A stretch of 64,000 bases of DNA from Flavobacterium sp. WV_118_3 (lineage in GTDB: Bacteria; Bacteroidota; Bacteroidia; Flavobacteriales; Flavobacteriaceae), in NCBI RefSeq assembly GCF_039778605.1, contig NZ_CP156060.1:1240001-1304000 (forward strand), given 5' to 3'. Positions 53,591-61,741 of this stretch are shown piece by piece (positions within the stretch are counted from its first letter, which is position 1; every line of letters begins with the position of its first letter). A program made the position numbers and the translations under genes. The notes under the pieces were generated by a model that saw only the letters and a list, made by a program, of their open reading frames with translations, did not search any database and was not told the origin of the DNA.

Positions 53591-53755
53591 ATTCAAATAT
53601 AGTTATATTTTTCCGGGAAACAGACCGATTTTATACTTTTTTAAGGTTCCGTTACAAAGCAGTATCCCTTCTCTTAAAATTTGTTTTTTAGGAAAAGCAT
53701 TTCGCAGTTTACACAAATTTATTGTACTTTTACCCTCCAAACACAACACTTCATT

Positions 53756-54307
53756 ATGAGTCAAAAAATATTGCTCACTTCGAAAGAAGTCAATATCATT
53801 CTGCACCGTTTGGCCTGTCAGTTAATCGAGAAACATCTTGATTTTACAAACACTATTCTTATCGGGATTCAACCCAGAGGGAAGTATTTAGCAGAACGAA
53901 TCAAACAACTTTTAGAGGATGAATATCAGGTAAAAGACGTAGCACTCGGATTTTTGGATATCACATTTTTCAGAGATGATTTCCGTCGGAATGAAAAACC
54001 GCTGGAAGCCAATAAAACCCAGATTGATTTCCTGGTGGAAGACAAAAAAGTGGTTTTTATCGACGACGTTTTATATACGGGACGTAGTATCCGATCGGCT
54101 TTAACCGCGATTCAATCGTTTGGGCGACCATCGGAAATTGAGTTACTGGTATTGATCGACCGTCGTTTTAGCCGTCATTTACCAATCCAACCGGATTACC
54201 GCGGACGACAGGTGGATGCTATTAACAACGAAAGGGTGATCGTAAACTGGAAACAGAATGAAGGAGCCGATGAAGTCCTTTTAGTGTCTAAAACAACAAC
54301 TAATTAA
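53756..54307 (+). CDS. pyrR: Bifunctional pyr operon regulator / uracil phosphoribosyltransferase
   Basis: A 183-aa PyrR-type protein. ATG 53756 (MSQKILLTSKEV) is used; the frame is open upstream but would add a basic, unrelated tail. The PRPP-binding signature is VVFIDDVLYTGRSIRSAL, and ILIGIQPRGKYLAERI and DRRFSRHLPIQPDYRG follow the family. In Gram-positive bacteria PyrR binds pyr mRNA to cause attenuation; in Bacteroidota this role is not established, and I see no attenuator in the 149 bases upstream. It lies 14 bases before pyrB. Confidence 0.93.
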   Translation: MSQKILLTSKEVNIILHRLACQLIEKHLDFTNTILIGIQPRGKYLAERIKQLLEDEYQVKDVALGFLDITFFRDDFRRNEKPLEANKTQIDFLVEDKKVVFIDDVLYTGRSIRSALTAIQSFGRPSEIELLVLIDRRFSRHLPIQPDYRGRQVDAINNERVIVNWKQNEGADEVLLVSKTTTN

Positions 54308-54321
54308 GCAACAATACAACA

Positions 54322-55248
54322 ATGAAAGAGTTAAGTGTCAATCATTTACTTGGAATAAAATACATCAATAAAAACGATATCGATCTGATTTTTGAAACGG
54401 CAGATCATTTTAAAGAAGTAATTAACCGTCCGATTAAAAAAGTACCTTCGTTACGCGATGTAACTATTGCGAATATTTTCTTCGAAAACAGTACACGAAC
54501 AAAATTGTCGTTCGAATTGGCGCAGAAACGTTTATCGGCCGATGTAATCAGTTTTTCCGCAGCACAATCGTCTGTAAAAAAAGGGGAGACCTTAATCGAT
54601 ACGGTAAACAATATCCTTTCGATGAAAGTCGATATGGTGGTTATGCGGCACAGTAATCCGGGTGCAGCACATTTTCTGTCGCAAAATGTAAACGCCAGTA
54701 TTGTAAATGCCGGCGACGGTGCACACGAACATCCGACACAAGCCTTACTGGATAGTTTTTCCATTCGTGAAAAATTAGGTGAAGTAGCCGGAAAGAAAAT
54801 CGTAATCGTAGGGGATATTTTGCACTCCCGAGTGGCGTTGTCGAATATTTTCGCCCTGCAAATGCAAGGTGCCGAAGTTAAGGTATGCGGACCCAATACG
54901 CTAATTCCGAAGTATATTGAAAGTCTTGGTGTAAAAGTTGAACCAAACCTACGCAAAGCATTGGAATGGTGTGATGTAGCAAATATGTTACGCGTTCAGA
55001 ACGAACGAATGGATGTGAATTATTTCCCGTCTACACGTGAGTATGCACAGCAATATGGTGTCGATAAAGCCTTACTGGATTCCTTAAATAAAGAAATTAT
55101 AATCATGCACCCGGGACCGATTAATCGCGGTGTTGAAATCACTTCAGATGTAGCCGATTCACAACAATCTGTAATTCTGAATCAAGTCGAAAATGGTGTC
55201 GCTATCCGAATGGCGGTTATCTATTTGCTGGCTTCAAAAATTAAATAG
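54322..55248 (+). CDS. pyrB: Aspartate carbamoyltransferase catalytic subunit
   Basis: Catalyses the first committed step of pyrimidine synthesis. At 308 aa the carbamoyl phosphate motif is FFENSTRTKLSFELA (STRT at 57-60), with AAQSSVKKGETLIDT, VMRHSNPGAAHFL, GDGAHEHPTQALLDSF and the C-terminal HPGPINRGVEI in normal order. No PyrI regulatory subunit is encoded alongside. Together with pyrR it forms a two-gene pyrimidine operon; the next lipoprotein gene follows after only six bases. Confidence 0.97.
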   Translation: MKELSVNHLLGIKYINKNDIDLIFETADHFKEVINRPIKKVPSLRDVTIANIFFENSTRTKLSFELAQKRLSADVISFSAAQSSVKKGETLIDTVNNILSMKVDMVVMRHSNPGAAHFLSQNVNASIVNAGDGAHEHPTQALLDSFSIREKLGEVAGKKIVIVGDILHSRVALSNIFALQMQGAEVKVCGPNTLIPKYIESLGVKVEPNLRKALEWCDVANMLRVQNERMDVNYFPSTREYAQQYGVDKALLDSLNKEIIIMHPGPINRGVEITSDVADSQQSVILNQVENGVAIRMAVIYLLASKIK

Positions 55249-55254
55249 CCCAAA

Positions 55255-55689
55255 ATGAAAAAATGGTTTGCGTTAGTATTGCTTTCTTTTATACTGTCAG
55301 GATGTACACTGGCCGAATTTTGTTGCATCCGGAACTATACCAACCAACCCATGCAGATTTCATTTCCTGAAAAATCGTTTCATCACGGTTTTCAGATTGA
55401 AATCAAAAACTGGTTGCTAACGGAAAACGAGATTAAAAGCGATTCTTTCCTGAGATATTTTAAAACGTGGAAAAAATCCGTTAAAAACAATAGAGTGGAG
55501 TTTACGGTTCCGGCGCAGAGTACGGTTTATCTGGAACGTTTTAAAATTAACTTTAAAGGAATGAAAATCAATACGCTTACGCCGGGTAAGGACTATCAAA
55601 AGATCAAAGCCCGAAAAGAAGTGTATAAACCCAGCTTTATGAGTGTCGTATATTGTCTGGATTTAAAAATGAAGAAGGATGAAGAATAA
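55255..55689 (+). CDS. Lipoprotein of unknown function
   Basis: A 144-aa lipoprotein (MKKWFALVLLSFILSGC, lipobox LSGC). The mature part has short beta segments (IRNYTNQPMQISFPEKSF, VEFTVPAQSTVYLERFK) and resembles small immunoglobulin-like envelope proteins, without a clear family. It begins six bases after pyrB and its stop overlaps the start of the next gene by 11 bases, so it is part of the pyrR-pyrB transcript; a functional link to pyrimidine synthesis is not evident. Confidence 0.75.
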   Translation: MKKWFALVLLSFILSGCTLAEFCCIRNYTNQPMQISFPEKSFHHGFQIEIKNWLLTENEIKSDSFLRYFKTWKKSVKNNRVEFTVPAQSTVYLERFKINFKGMKINTLTPGKDYQKIKARKEVYKPSFMSVVYCLDLKMKKDEE

Positions 55690-56107
55690 TGATAAAACAA
55701 AGGTCATTGTTGGTATCGTTATAGGAGTTATCGTTTTTATAGCGATCTTTTTTGCGGTACACAATTTAATGAAACCGTCGTTAGAAAGTTATTTGACTAC
55801 GGTATCTCATGAAATCAACAAACAATGTCCTATTTCGGTCGATCGTGAAACCCGACTTGATAATTCGATGGTATTGCCCAATAAAGTATTCCAGTACAAT
55901 TATACACTGATCAACCTTAATAAAGAACAGGTTGATATTGATCAGGCACAAAAAGTAATCGAACCCAATTTGATTAGTAATATCAAAACCAATCCTGATA
56001 TGAGCTATTTTCGAGACAATAAAGTTCAGATTATTTACTCCTATCGGGACAAAACAGGTGTTTTTTTATTTAAAATCAGGATCACTCCTGAAATGTACAC
56101 CAATTAG
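55679..56107 (+). CDS. Membrane-anchored protein of unknown function
   Basis: A 142-aa protein with one N-terminal transmembrane anchor (VIVGIVIGVIVFIAIFFAV) and a periplasmic domain of alternating strands (CPISVDRETRLDNSMVLPNK, KVQIIYSYRDKTGVFLFKI). It overlaps the lipoprotein gene by 11 bases in another frame, an arrangement that supports both starts. Similar small single-pass proteins are found in Bacteroidota without known roles. Confidence 0.72.
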   Translation: MKNNDKTKVIVGIVIGVIVFIAIFFAVHNLMKPSLESYLTTVSHEINKQCPISVDRETRLDNSMVLPNKVFQYNYTLINLNKEQVDIDQAQKVIEPNLISNIKTNPDMSYFRDNKVQIIYSYRDKTGVFLFKIRITPEMYTN

Positions 56108-56171
56108 TCCGTTTATTTCCGTACAGTATTCTAAAAATACTGTAAATTAGTATTTATATTAAGTATAACGA

Positions 56172-56504
56172 ATGAAAGTAGAAGAGAAAGGTCATACCAT
56201 TATCATCAAAGATACCGAAGGAAACATCCAGACTTTTCTGGGAAAAGTTACGGATCAGCACAATAGTTACAAAAATCACAACCTGATTTTGGATGTAACT
56301 CAGGATGAAAGTGTAACCATAGCCTCCTTAAAATTATGTTCCCCTTTGTCTAAAATCCATAAAAAAGGGAAAAAGTCTTTTGTAATAGTCGCGAATACTA
56401 TCGATTTTAATAGTGTTCCGGCCTCTCTTTTGGTTGTTCCAACACTGTTGGAAGCACATGATATGATTGAAATGGAAGAGATCGAACGCGATTTAGGCTT
56501 TTAA
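56172..56504 (+). CDS. Small STAS-like protein upstream of rnz
   Basis: A 110-aa cytoplasmic protein that pairs with the ribonuclease Z gene in Flavobacteriaceae. The alternation of strands and helices (HTIIIKDTEGNIQTFL, NLILDVTQ, FVIVANTIDFN, LVVPTLLEAHDMIEMEEIER) and the acidic end EEIERDLGF recall the STAS fold of anti-sigma factor antagonists, but the phosphorylatable serine cannot be located. It lies 15 bases before rnz. Confidence 0.65.
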   Translation: MKVEEKGHTIIIKDTEGNIQTFLGKVTDQHNSYKNHNLILDVTQDESVTIASLKLCSPLSKIHKKGKKSFVIVANTIDFNSVPASLLVVPTLLEAHDMIEMEEIERDLGF

Positions 56505-56519
56505 TCCGACTGCAGTTTC

Positions 56520-57425
56520 ATGAAAGTAACCATATTGGGCTGTTATGCAGCCACACCCCGAACTATTACCAATCCGACCGCACAGGTTTTAGAAATTCAG
56601 AACCGGATGTTTCTGATCGATTGTGGCGAAGGTACGCAGGTGCAGTTACGTAAAAATAAAATTCGGTTTTCAAAAATCGAACATATTTTTATTTCCCATT
56701 TGCACGGCGATCATTTTTATGGTTTGGTTGGATTAATCTCCACTTTTATGCTCCTAAACCGGGTGGCCGATCTACATGTTTACGGACCAAAAGGAATCAA
56801 AGAAGTCATCCTGCTACAATTGCGTTTGTCCGGTTCGTTTACCGGTTATAACCTCTATTTCCACGAACTGGAAAGCACCGAAAGTGAAGTGGTTTATGAA
56901 GATGATAAAGTTTTGGTGCGAACCATTCCGCTAAAACACCGTGTATATACGAATGGTTATCATTTTCAGGAAAAAGAAAAAGAACGCAAACTCGACATCA
57001 ATGCCATTTTGAATTACGGGATTGATCAATGTTACTATCAGAAAATTAAAAACGGGGGCGATATCACGTTAGACGATGGTACCGTTATCCCAAATAAAAA
57101 GATTACATCCGATCCGGAACCGCCAAAAAGCTATGCTTTTTGTTCTGATACAGTGTACGATGAAACCCTTGTTCCTCTGATTGAACAAACTACAGTACTT
57201 TACCACGAAAGCACCTTTCTGGAGTCAGAAGCGCATCTGGCCGAAAAAACCCTGCATACTACGGCAAAACAGGCGGCAAATATCGCCCGATTGGCGAACG
57301 TAAAACAGCTTTTATTGGGACATTATTCAACCCGATATGAAAAAATAAGTCTGTTCCGCGAGGAAGCCGAAACGATTTTTCCAAATGTGTTGTTGAGTGA
57401 CGACGGAAAAGTGTTCGAATTTTAA
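56520..57425 (+). CDS. rnz: Ribonuclease Z
   Basis: A zinc endoribonuclease that trims the 3' end of tRNA precursors. It is 301 aa with the metallo-beta-lactamase motif HLHGDH at residues 60-65 and the later histidines and aspartate in LKHRVYTNGYHF, FCSDTVYD and LGHYSTRY. The N-terminal TILGCYAATPR and the LIDCGEGTQVQLR segment identify the family. It starts 15 bases after the STAS-like gene and 66 bases before pdxH. Confidence 0.95.
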   Translation: MKVTILGCYAATPRTITNPTAQVLEIQNRMFLIDCGEGTQVQLRKNKIRFSKIEHIFISHLHGDHFYGLVGLISTFMLLNRVADLHVYGPKGIKEVILLQLRLSGSFTGYNLYFHELESTESEVVYEDDKVLVRTIPLKHRVYTNGYHFQEKEKERKLDINAILNYGIDQCYYQKIKNGGDITLDDGTVIPNKKITSDPEPPKSYAFCSDTVYDETLVPLIEQTTVLYHESTFLESEAHLAEKTLHTTAKQAANIARLANVKQLLLGHYSTRYEKISLFREEAETIFPNVLLSDDGKVFEF

Positions 57426-57491
57426 CGGGGATTTTTTAATCCGCATTTTAAAACATCCTAATTTAGCACGACTAATTATAATACCGATACC

Positions 57492-58136
57492 ATGAGTGAT
57501 TTGAGCAACTACAGAAAGTCCTACGAAAAATCGGCTTTGGTCGAAACCACTATTCCGGAAGATCCAATCAATCTTTTCCAGCGCTGGTTTTATGAAGTGG
57601 AAGATTTTGGCGGTATCGAAGAAGTGAATGCGATGACCGTATCGACGATTGGTTTGGATGGTTTTCCGAAATCGCGAATTGTTCTGCTAAAAAAATTCAA
57701 CGAGGAAGGTTTTATCTTTTTTACCAATTATAATTCTGAAAAAGGAAAGGCTATACAGGCCAATCCGCATATTTGCTTGTCTTTTTTCTGGCCTACAGCC
57801 GAAAGACAGGTGATCATTAAAGGAATTGCTGAAAAAACGTCTGAAACGGTATCCGATAATTATTTCGACAGTCGACCGGATGGGAGTAAATTAGGCGCTA
57901 TTGCATCCGATCAGAGCGATGTTATTCCATCCCGCGATTATCTGGAACAAAAACTGGCCGATCTCGAAAAAGCCTACGAGGGGAAAGTTATTCCGCGTCC
58001 GGAGCACTGGGGCGGTTTTCTGGTTCGTCCGGTAGAAGTAGAGTTCTGGCAAGGACGTCCCAACCGTCTTCACGATCGTATCCGCTATTCGTTGGAAGCG
58101 GATTATCACTGGAAAATGGAGCGTCTTTCATCCTAA
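57492..58136 (+). CDS. pdxH: Pyridoxamine 5'-phosphate oxidase
   Basis: FMN enzyme that makes pyridoxal 5'-phosphate from pyridoxine or pyridoxamine phosphate. At 214 aa, family segments are EDPINLFQRWFYEV, GFPKSRIVLLKKFNEEGFIFFTNY, SEKGKAIQANPHICLSFFW and the C-terminal signature VEFWQGRPNRLHDRIRYS. It supplies cofactor for enzymes such as the lyase at 4439-5644. Confidence 0.96.
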   Translation: MSDLSNYRKSYEKSALVETTIPEDPINLFQRWFYEVEDFGGIEEVNAMTVSTIGLDGFPKSRIVLLKKFNEEGFIFFTNYNSEKGKAIQANPHICLSFFWPTAERQVIIKGIAEKTSETVSDNYFDSRPDGSKLGAIASDQSDVIPSRDYLEQKLADLEKAYEGKVIPRPEHWGGFLVRPVEVEFWQGRPNRLHDRIRYSLEADYHWKMERLSS

Positions 58137-58190
58137 AAATAAGACAATTAGGTCAAAAACGTTAATTTTTAGGACATTTCATCGATTTTT

Positions 58191-58221
58191 TTTGCACGTA
58201 ATCGATATTAAAATACATTTG
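58191..58221 (+). promoter_or_regulatory. Promoter of the CAP-domain lipoprotein gene
   Basis: TTTG (58191-58194) and TACATTTG (58214-58221) are separated by 19 bases, a full match to the Bacteroidota -33/-7 pattern, 51 bases before the start. Confidence 0.65.
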
Positions 58222-58272
58222 TAGCATCTTTTCAATGTAAAAGATTGCCCCAGTGTTTAATAGACTTGATTA

Positions 58273-58767
58273 ATGCTTATGAGATTAATGCGTGGCGCAT
58301 CGGTATTGATGTGCTTTTTGATGATGGCTTCCTGTTCGACAGAAAGTGCCAATGAATCCCCTACGGATTATAAAGTAGTAAATAATTTTACGTACAATCA
58401 GGAAGAGTTACAGATTGAACAGAAAATTAATGAGTATCGGATTAGTAAAGGATTAACGCCTTTAGACAAGATCAATCATATTTCGTATTTGTCGGAAGGA
58501 CACGATGACTATATGATTACCACTAAAATTGTGGATCATTCCTATTTTAATGAACGGGAACAAAACCTGAAAGCCACATTGGGCGCTAAAAAAGTAGGTG
58601 AAAATATTGCCTATGGTTACGAAACCATTTCGTCCACTTTTAATGCCTGGCTAAACAGTGATTTGCACCGGATGAATATTGAAGGGGATTATACTAATTT
58701 TGGCGTTGCCGTTCGTAAAGATAACAACGGTACTATGTATATCACCAATATTTTTATTAAAAAATAA
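58273..58767 (+). CDS. CAP/SCP-domain lipoprotein
   Basis: A 164-aa lipoprotein (lipobox MASC near residue 21; ATGs at 58273 and 58279 are both possible starts). The CAP domain contains LQIEQKINEYRISKGLTPL, HDDYMITTKIVDHSYFN, VGENIAYGY and AWLNSDLHRMNIEG, with the histidines and glutamate of the CAP cavity present. CAP-domain proteins of bacteria have roles in binding or proteolysis that are mostly unknown. Confidence 0.87.
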   Translation: MLMRLMRGASVLMCFLMMASCSTESANESPTDYKVVNNFTYNQEELQIEQKINEYRISKGLTPLDKINHISYLSEGHDDYMITTKIVDHSYFNEREQNLKATLGAKKVGENIAYGYETISSTFNAWLNSDLHRMNIEGDYTNFGVAVRKDNNGTMYITNIFIKK

Positions 58768-58792
58768 AATAAACCGACCAGTACCAAAAATG

Positions 58793-58825
58793 CAAAAGCA
58801 TCCTTTTTTTAAGAGGATGCTTTTG
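58793..58825. terminator. Terminator between the CAP gene and the OmpA gene
   Basis: CAAAAGCATCC / GGATGCTTTTG with a T/A-rich loop, between convergent genes. Confidence 0.75.
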
Positions 58826-58856
58826 TCGTTTAAAGCAATATAATGAAATGAACACT

Positions 58857-60776
58857 TTACATTTTTATGACGATAAATTCGCTGCGTCGGTTTTTTTGGT
58901 GTTCGGCTTCAGAGCAGGGAACACCGTCGGAACAACGGTTTACCAGTTGTGTTTCGCCATAACCTTTGGCGGTGAGTCGATTGCGATCGATACCGTGTTT
59001 TACCATATATTCCAGAGTCGATTTTGCTCTTCTGTCAGACAAACGCTCGTTGTATTTATGCGTCTGACGACTATCGGTATGTGAGCGAATATCGAGGGTT
59101 ATCGTCGGATGTTCTTTTAGAACGGTAATTACTTTTTGAAGTTCCACTTCGGCATCCGGACGGATATTCCATTTATCCAGATCAAAATAGATGATTTCGA
59201 TATCCAGTACTTTAGCCAGATCGATACCCGGTTCGATAGGAATAGCTTTTTTCTCCAGTTCGATGTTTACTATGGTTTCACCTGTTTTGGCCGGTATGAT
59301 CACACTAACTTCCCGCGTCTGATAACCGTCATTTTCGGCTCTGACATAATAGGTTTTGTCACAATCGATCGTTTCAAAACGATACAATCCGCCGGAATCG
59401 GTTTGCATAGAGCCGATGGGTTTCATGTTGGCATCAAAAAGGGATACTTTGGCATTCGCTAATGGTAATCCACTTTCTTTATCGGTGATTATTCCTTTTA
59501 AAAGTTGTTCACATCGGAATTCCTGAACCTTATAAATATCATCCGATCCTTGTCCGCCATCGCGATTGGAACTAAAATAACCCGTTTGTTTCTGACTATT
59601 CATGATCAACGCAAAATCATCTTTTGGACTGTTTAGCGGACTTCCCAGATTTTCAGGTTTCGAATAACCAGCTGCCAGAATTTTGGATTTAAAAATATCC
59701 AATCCGCCAATTCCTAAATGTCCGTCGGAGGCAAAATACAGTTCGTTTTTTTGCGATACAAACGGAAAGGTTTCCCTTCCGGACGTATTGATCGTTTTCC
59801 CCAGATTTTCCGGTTTTCCATAGGTTCCATCGCTATTGATGGCTACTTTATAGATATCGGAGTTTCCAAGACTACCGGGCATATCGGATGAAAAATACAG
59901 TGTTTTTTCATCCGGACTCAATGCCGGATGTGCCGTACTGTAGTTGTTACTGTTAAACGGCATTTCGGTCACATTGTCCCATTTTCCTTCAGAAAGTACC
60001 GCCTTATAGATTTTCAGTTTTACGATCCGGTCGGAACTTTTTCCTTTTTTACCATTGTTATAATTGTTTCGGGTAAAATACATCGTAGTGCCGTCTTTCG
60101 TAAATACCGGCGTCGATTCGTGGAAGCGGGTATCAATATTTTCCGAAAACTTTTGAGCAGGAGCCAGGTAACCGTCATCGGAGATCTGAGCCGCATAAAG
60201 TTTAGTGAAATATTGATTCGTCCATCGGTGTTTGCGATGAAACACACCACCGGTATCGCGGGCCGAAGCAAAAACGACATCGTTATTAAAAAACGCCGGA
60301 CCATAATCGGAATATTTGGTATTCGTTCCGGAATTTTCCACTTTAAAACGTCCGGAATCTTCACGCAATTTTTTAGCATAATCCGGATTATTGAGCAGTT
60401 CACTAGCCGCGGGATCGTCGGTTTTCTGATAGAAAGCAGCGAGCATCTGATCGGCTTTGTCGTATTGTCCCACCGATTTTAAAGCCTGAGAATAACGGAA
60501 ATAATAGATCGGTTCGATGATTTGGTTGAGTGCAAAAAGCTCCCCATACCATTTTTCGGCCTTGTCCAATTCGCCATTAAAATAATAGGCATTTCCAAGA
60601 TTTTCGAACAGGTTTGCGGATTTATATCCTTTTTCTGCCACTTTTTCGTAAACTTTGATCGCGTCTATATAGGCATAGTGGTCGTATTTTTTATCGGCGT
60701 TGTTAATCCTGGCTTTTTGGGCAAAGGAAACAGTTGTACCGATAAAAACAAACAGAAGTATAACTATTTTTTTCAT
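58857..60776 (-). CDS. OmpA family protein with PD40 repeats (T9SS-associated)
   Basis: A 639-aa envelope protein (ATG 60776, signal MKKIVILLFVFIGTTVSFAQ). Residues of about 25-130 form tetratricopeptide-like helices. About 140-400 contains PD40 beta-propeller repeats (HPALSPDEKTLYFSSDMPGS, ETFPFVSQKNELYFASDGHLG). About 410-490 is a carboxypeptidase-regulatory-like domain (GIITDKESGLPLANAKVSLFD). The end is a peptidoglycan-binding OmpA domain (IRSHTDSRQTHKYNERLSDRRA). It resembles PorE-type proteins and their paralogues. It lies eleven bases after PorP/SprF and works with it for the large adhesin upstream. Confidence 0.92.
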   Translation of the reverse strand: MKKIVILLFVFIGTTVSFAQKARINNADKKYDHYAYIDAIKVYEKVAEKGYKSANLFENLGNAYYFNGELDKAEKWYGELFALNQIIEPIYYFRYSQALKSVGQYDKADQMLAAFYQKTDDPAASELLNNPDYAKKLREDSGRFKVENSGTNTKYSDYGPAFFNNDVVFASARDTGGVFHRKHRWTNQYFTKLYAAQISDDGYLAPAQKFSENIDTRFHESTPVFTKDGTTMYFTRNNYNNGKKGKSSDRIVKLKIYKAVLSEGKWDNVTEMPFNSNNYSTAHPALSPDEKTLYFSSDMPGSLGNSDIYKVAINSDGTYGKPENLGKTINTSGRETFPFVSQKNELYFASDGHLGIGGLDIFKSKILAAGYSKPENLGSPLNSPKDDFALIMNSQKQTGYFSSNRDGGQGSDDIYKVQEFRCEQLLKGIITDKESGLPLANAKVSLFDANMKPIGSMQTDSGGLYRFETIDCDKTYYVRAENDGYQTREVSVIIPAKTGETIVNIELEKKAIPIEPGIDLAKVLDIEIIYFDLDKWNIRPDAEVELQKVITVLKEHPTITLDIRSHTDSRQTHKYNERLSDRRAKSTLEYMVKHGIDRNRLTAKGYGETQLVNRCSDGVPCSEAEHQKNRRSEFIVIKM

Positions 60777-60787
60777 GATCATAACAT

Positions 60788-61699
60788 TTAGAAGAAACGA
60801 GGCGTTAACACCCGGTTATAGTTATTGAAAAACTCGAAACGGAGGAAAATCTCATGGGATCCCGAATTGTAATTCGCTAATCGGGTAGTTTCTGCATCAT
60901 AAGCATAGCCGATAAACCAGGAATCGGATACCTGAAATCCGGCCAGTGCACTTACGGCAGCATCCCAACGATAGGCCACACCAAGGGTAAGTTTGTCACT
61001 AATCAGAAAGTTTCCGGATACGTCAACCTGTAACGGTGCGCCTTCTACCGCTTTTACCAACAAGGCCGGTTTGAATTTTAATTCACTGCTAAAATCAAAC
61101 ACATGTCCTGCGATAAAATAATAGTGTAGTCGCTCTTTGGTTACCGAAACAGAATTGTCTTTATAATGTTTGGTTTCCAGAAAATTAGGGACCGACAAAC
61201 CAAAATAGGTGTTATCGGAATGCACATAAATTCCGGCACCCACATTAGGACTAAAATCCATATTTAGATTTTGAAACTGTGGATCGCCCTGGTGTTGGAT
61301 ATTCAGTTTGTTAATATCCAGGCTAAACAGATTGGCCGTTCCTTTTATTCCAAAGGAAACGGTATAGTCTTCTGATGCTTGTATACTATAGGAAACGTCT
61401 ACCGAGATATTGTTCTCGGTAGCCGGACCTATTTGATCATTAATAAATGACAAGCCTAAACCTACATTCGATTCATTGATAGGTGTGTTGATTGACGCGG
61501 TAGCCGTAGTTGGTGCTCCGTCTAATCCGACCCATTGCCGTCTGTACATTCCAAAAATACTCATCGCGCCACGCGAACCCGCATAGGCCGGATTAATAGT
61601 AATTGTATTGTACATATACTGAGTATATTGCGAGTCCTGTTGCGAATATCCGGTGGTACCCATCAATATCAGTGCGAATAATATAAGATATGTTTTCAT
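60788..61699 (-). CDS. Type IX secretion PorP/SprF family membrane protein
   Basis: A 303-aa outer-membrane beta-barrel protein with signal peptide (MKTYLILFALILMGTTGYSQ). The start YTQYMYNTITINPAYAGSRG and FGMYRRQWVGLDGAP are diagnostic of the PorP/SprF family. Strands such as VGLGLSFINDQIGPATE and LTLGVAYRWDAAVSALAGF follow. SprF is needed for secretion of the adhesin SprB; many paralogues sit directly after genes with type B sorting domains, as here. Confidence 0.94.
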   Translation of the reverse strand: MKTYLILFALILMGTTGYSQQDSQYTQYMYNTITINPAYAGSRGAMSIFGMYRRQWVGLDGAPTTATASINTPINESNVGLGLSFINDQIGPATENNISVDVSYSIQASEDYTVSFGIKGTANLFSLDINKLNIQHQGDPQFQNLNMDFSPNVGAGIYVHSDNTYFGLSVPNFLETKHYKDNSVSVTKERLHYYFIAGHVFDFSSELKFKPALLVKAVEGAPLQVDVSGNFLISDKLTLGVAYRWDAAVSALAGFQVSDSWFIGYAYDAETTRLANYNSGSHEIFLRFEFFNNYNRVLTPRFF

Positions 61700-61741
61700 G
61701 TATCCTTACTTTAAATTGAACTAAGAATAAAGCTATTACTA

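Noticed and set aside
53597..53755. PyrR-dependent attenuator upstream of pyrR
   Set aside because: No terminator/antiterminator hairpins or PyrR-binding loop could be found in this A+T-rich stretch.
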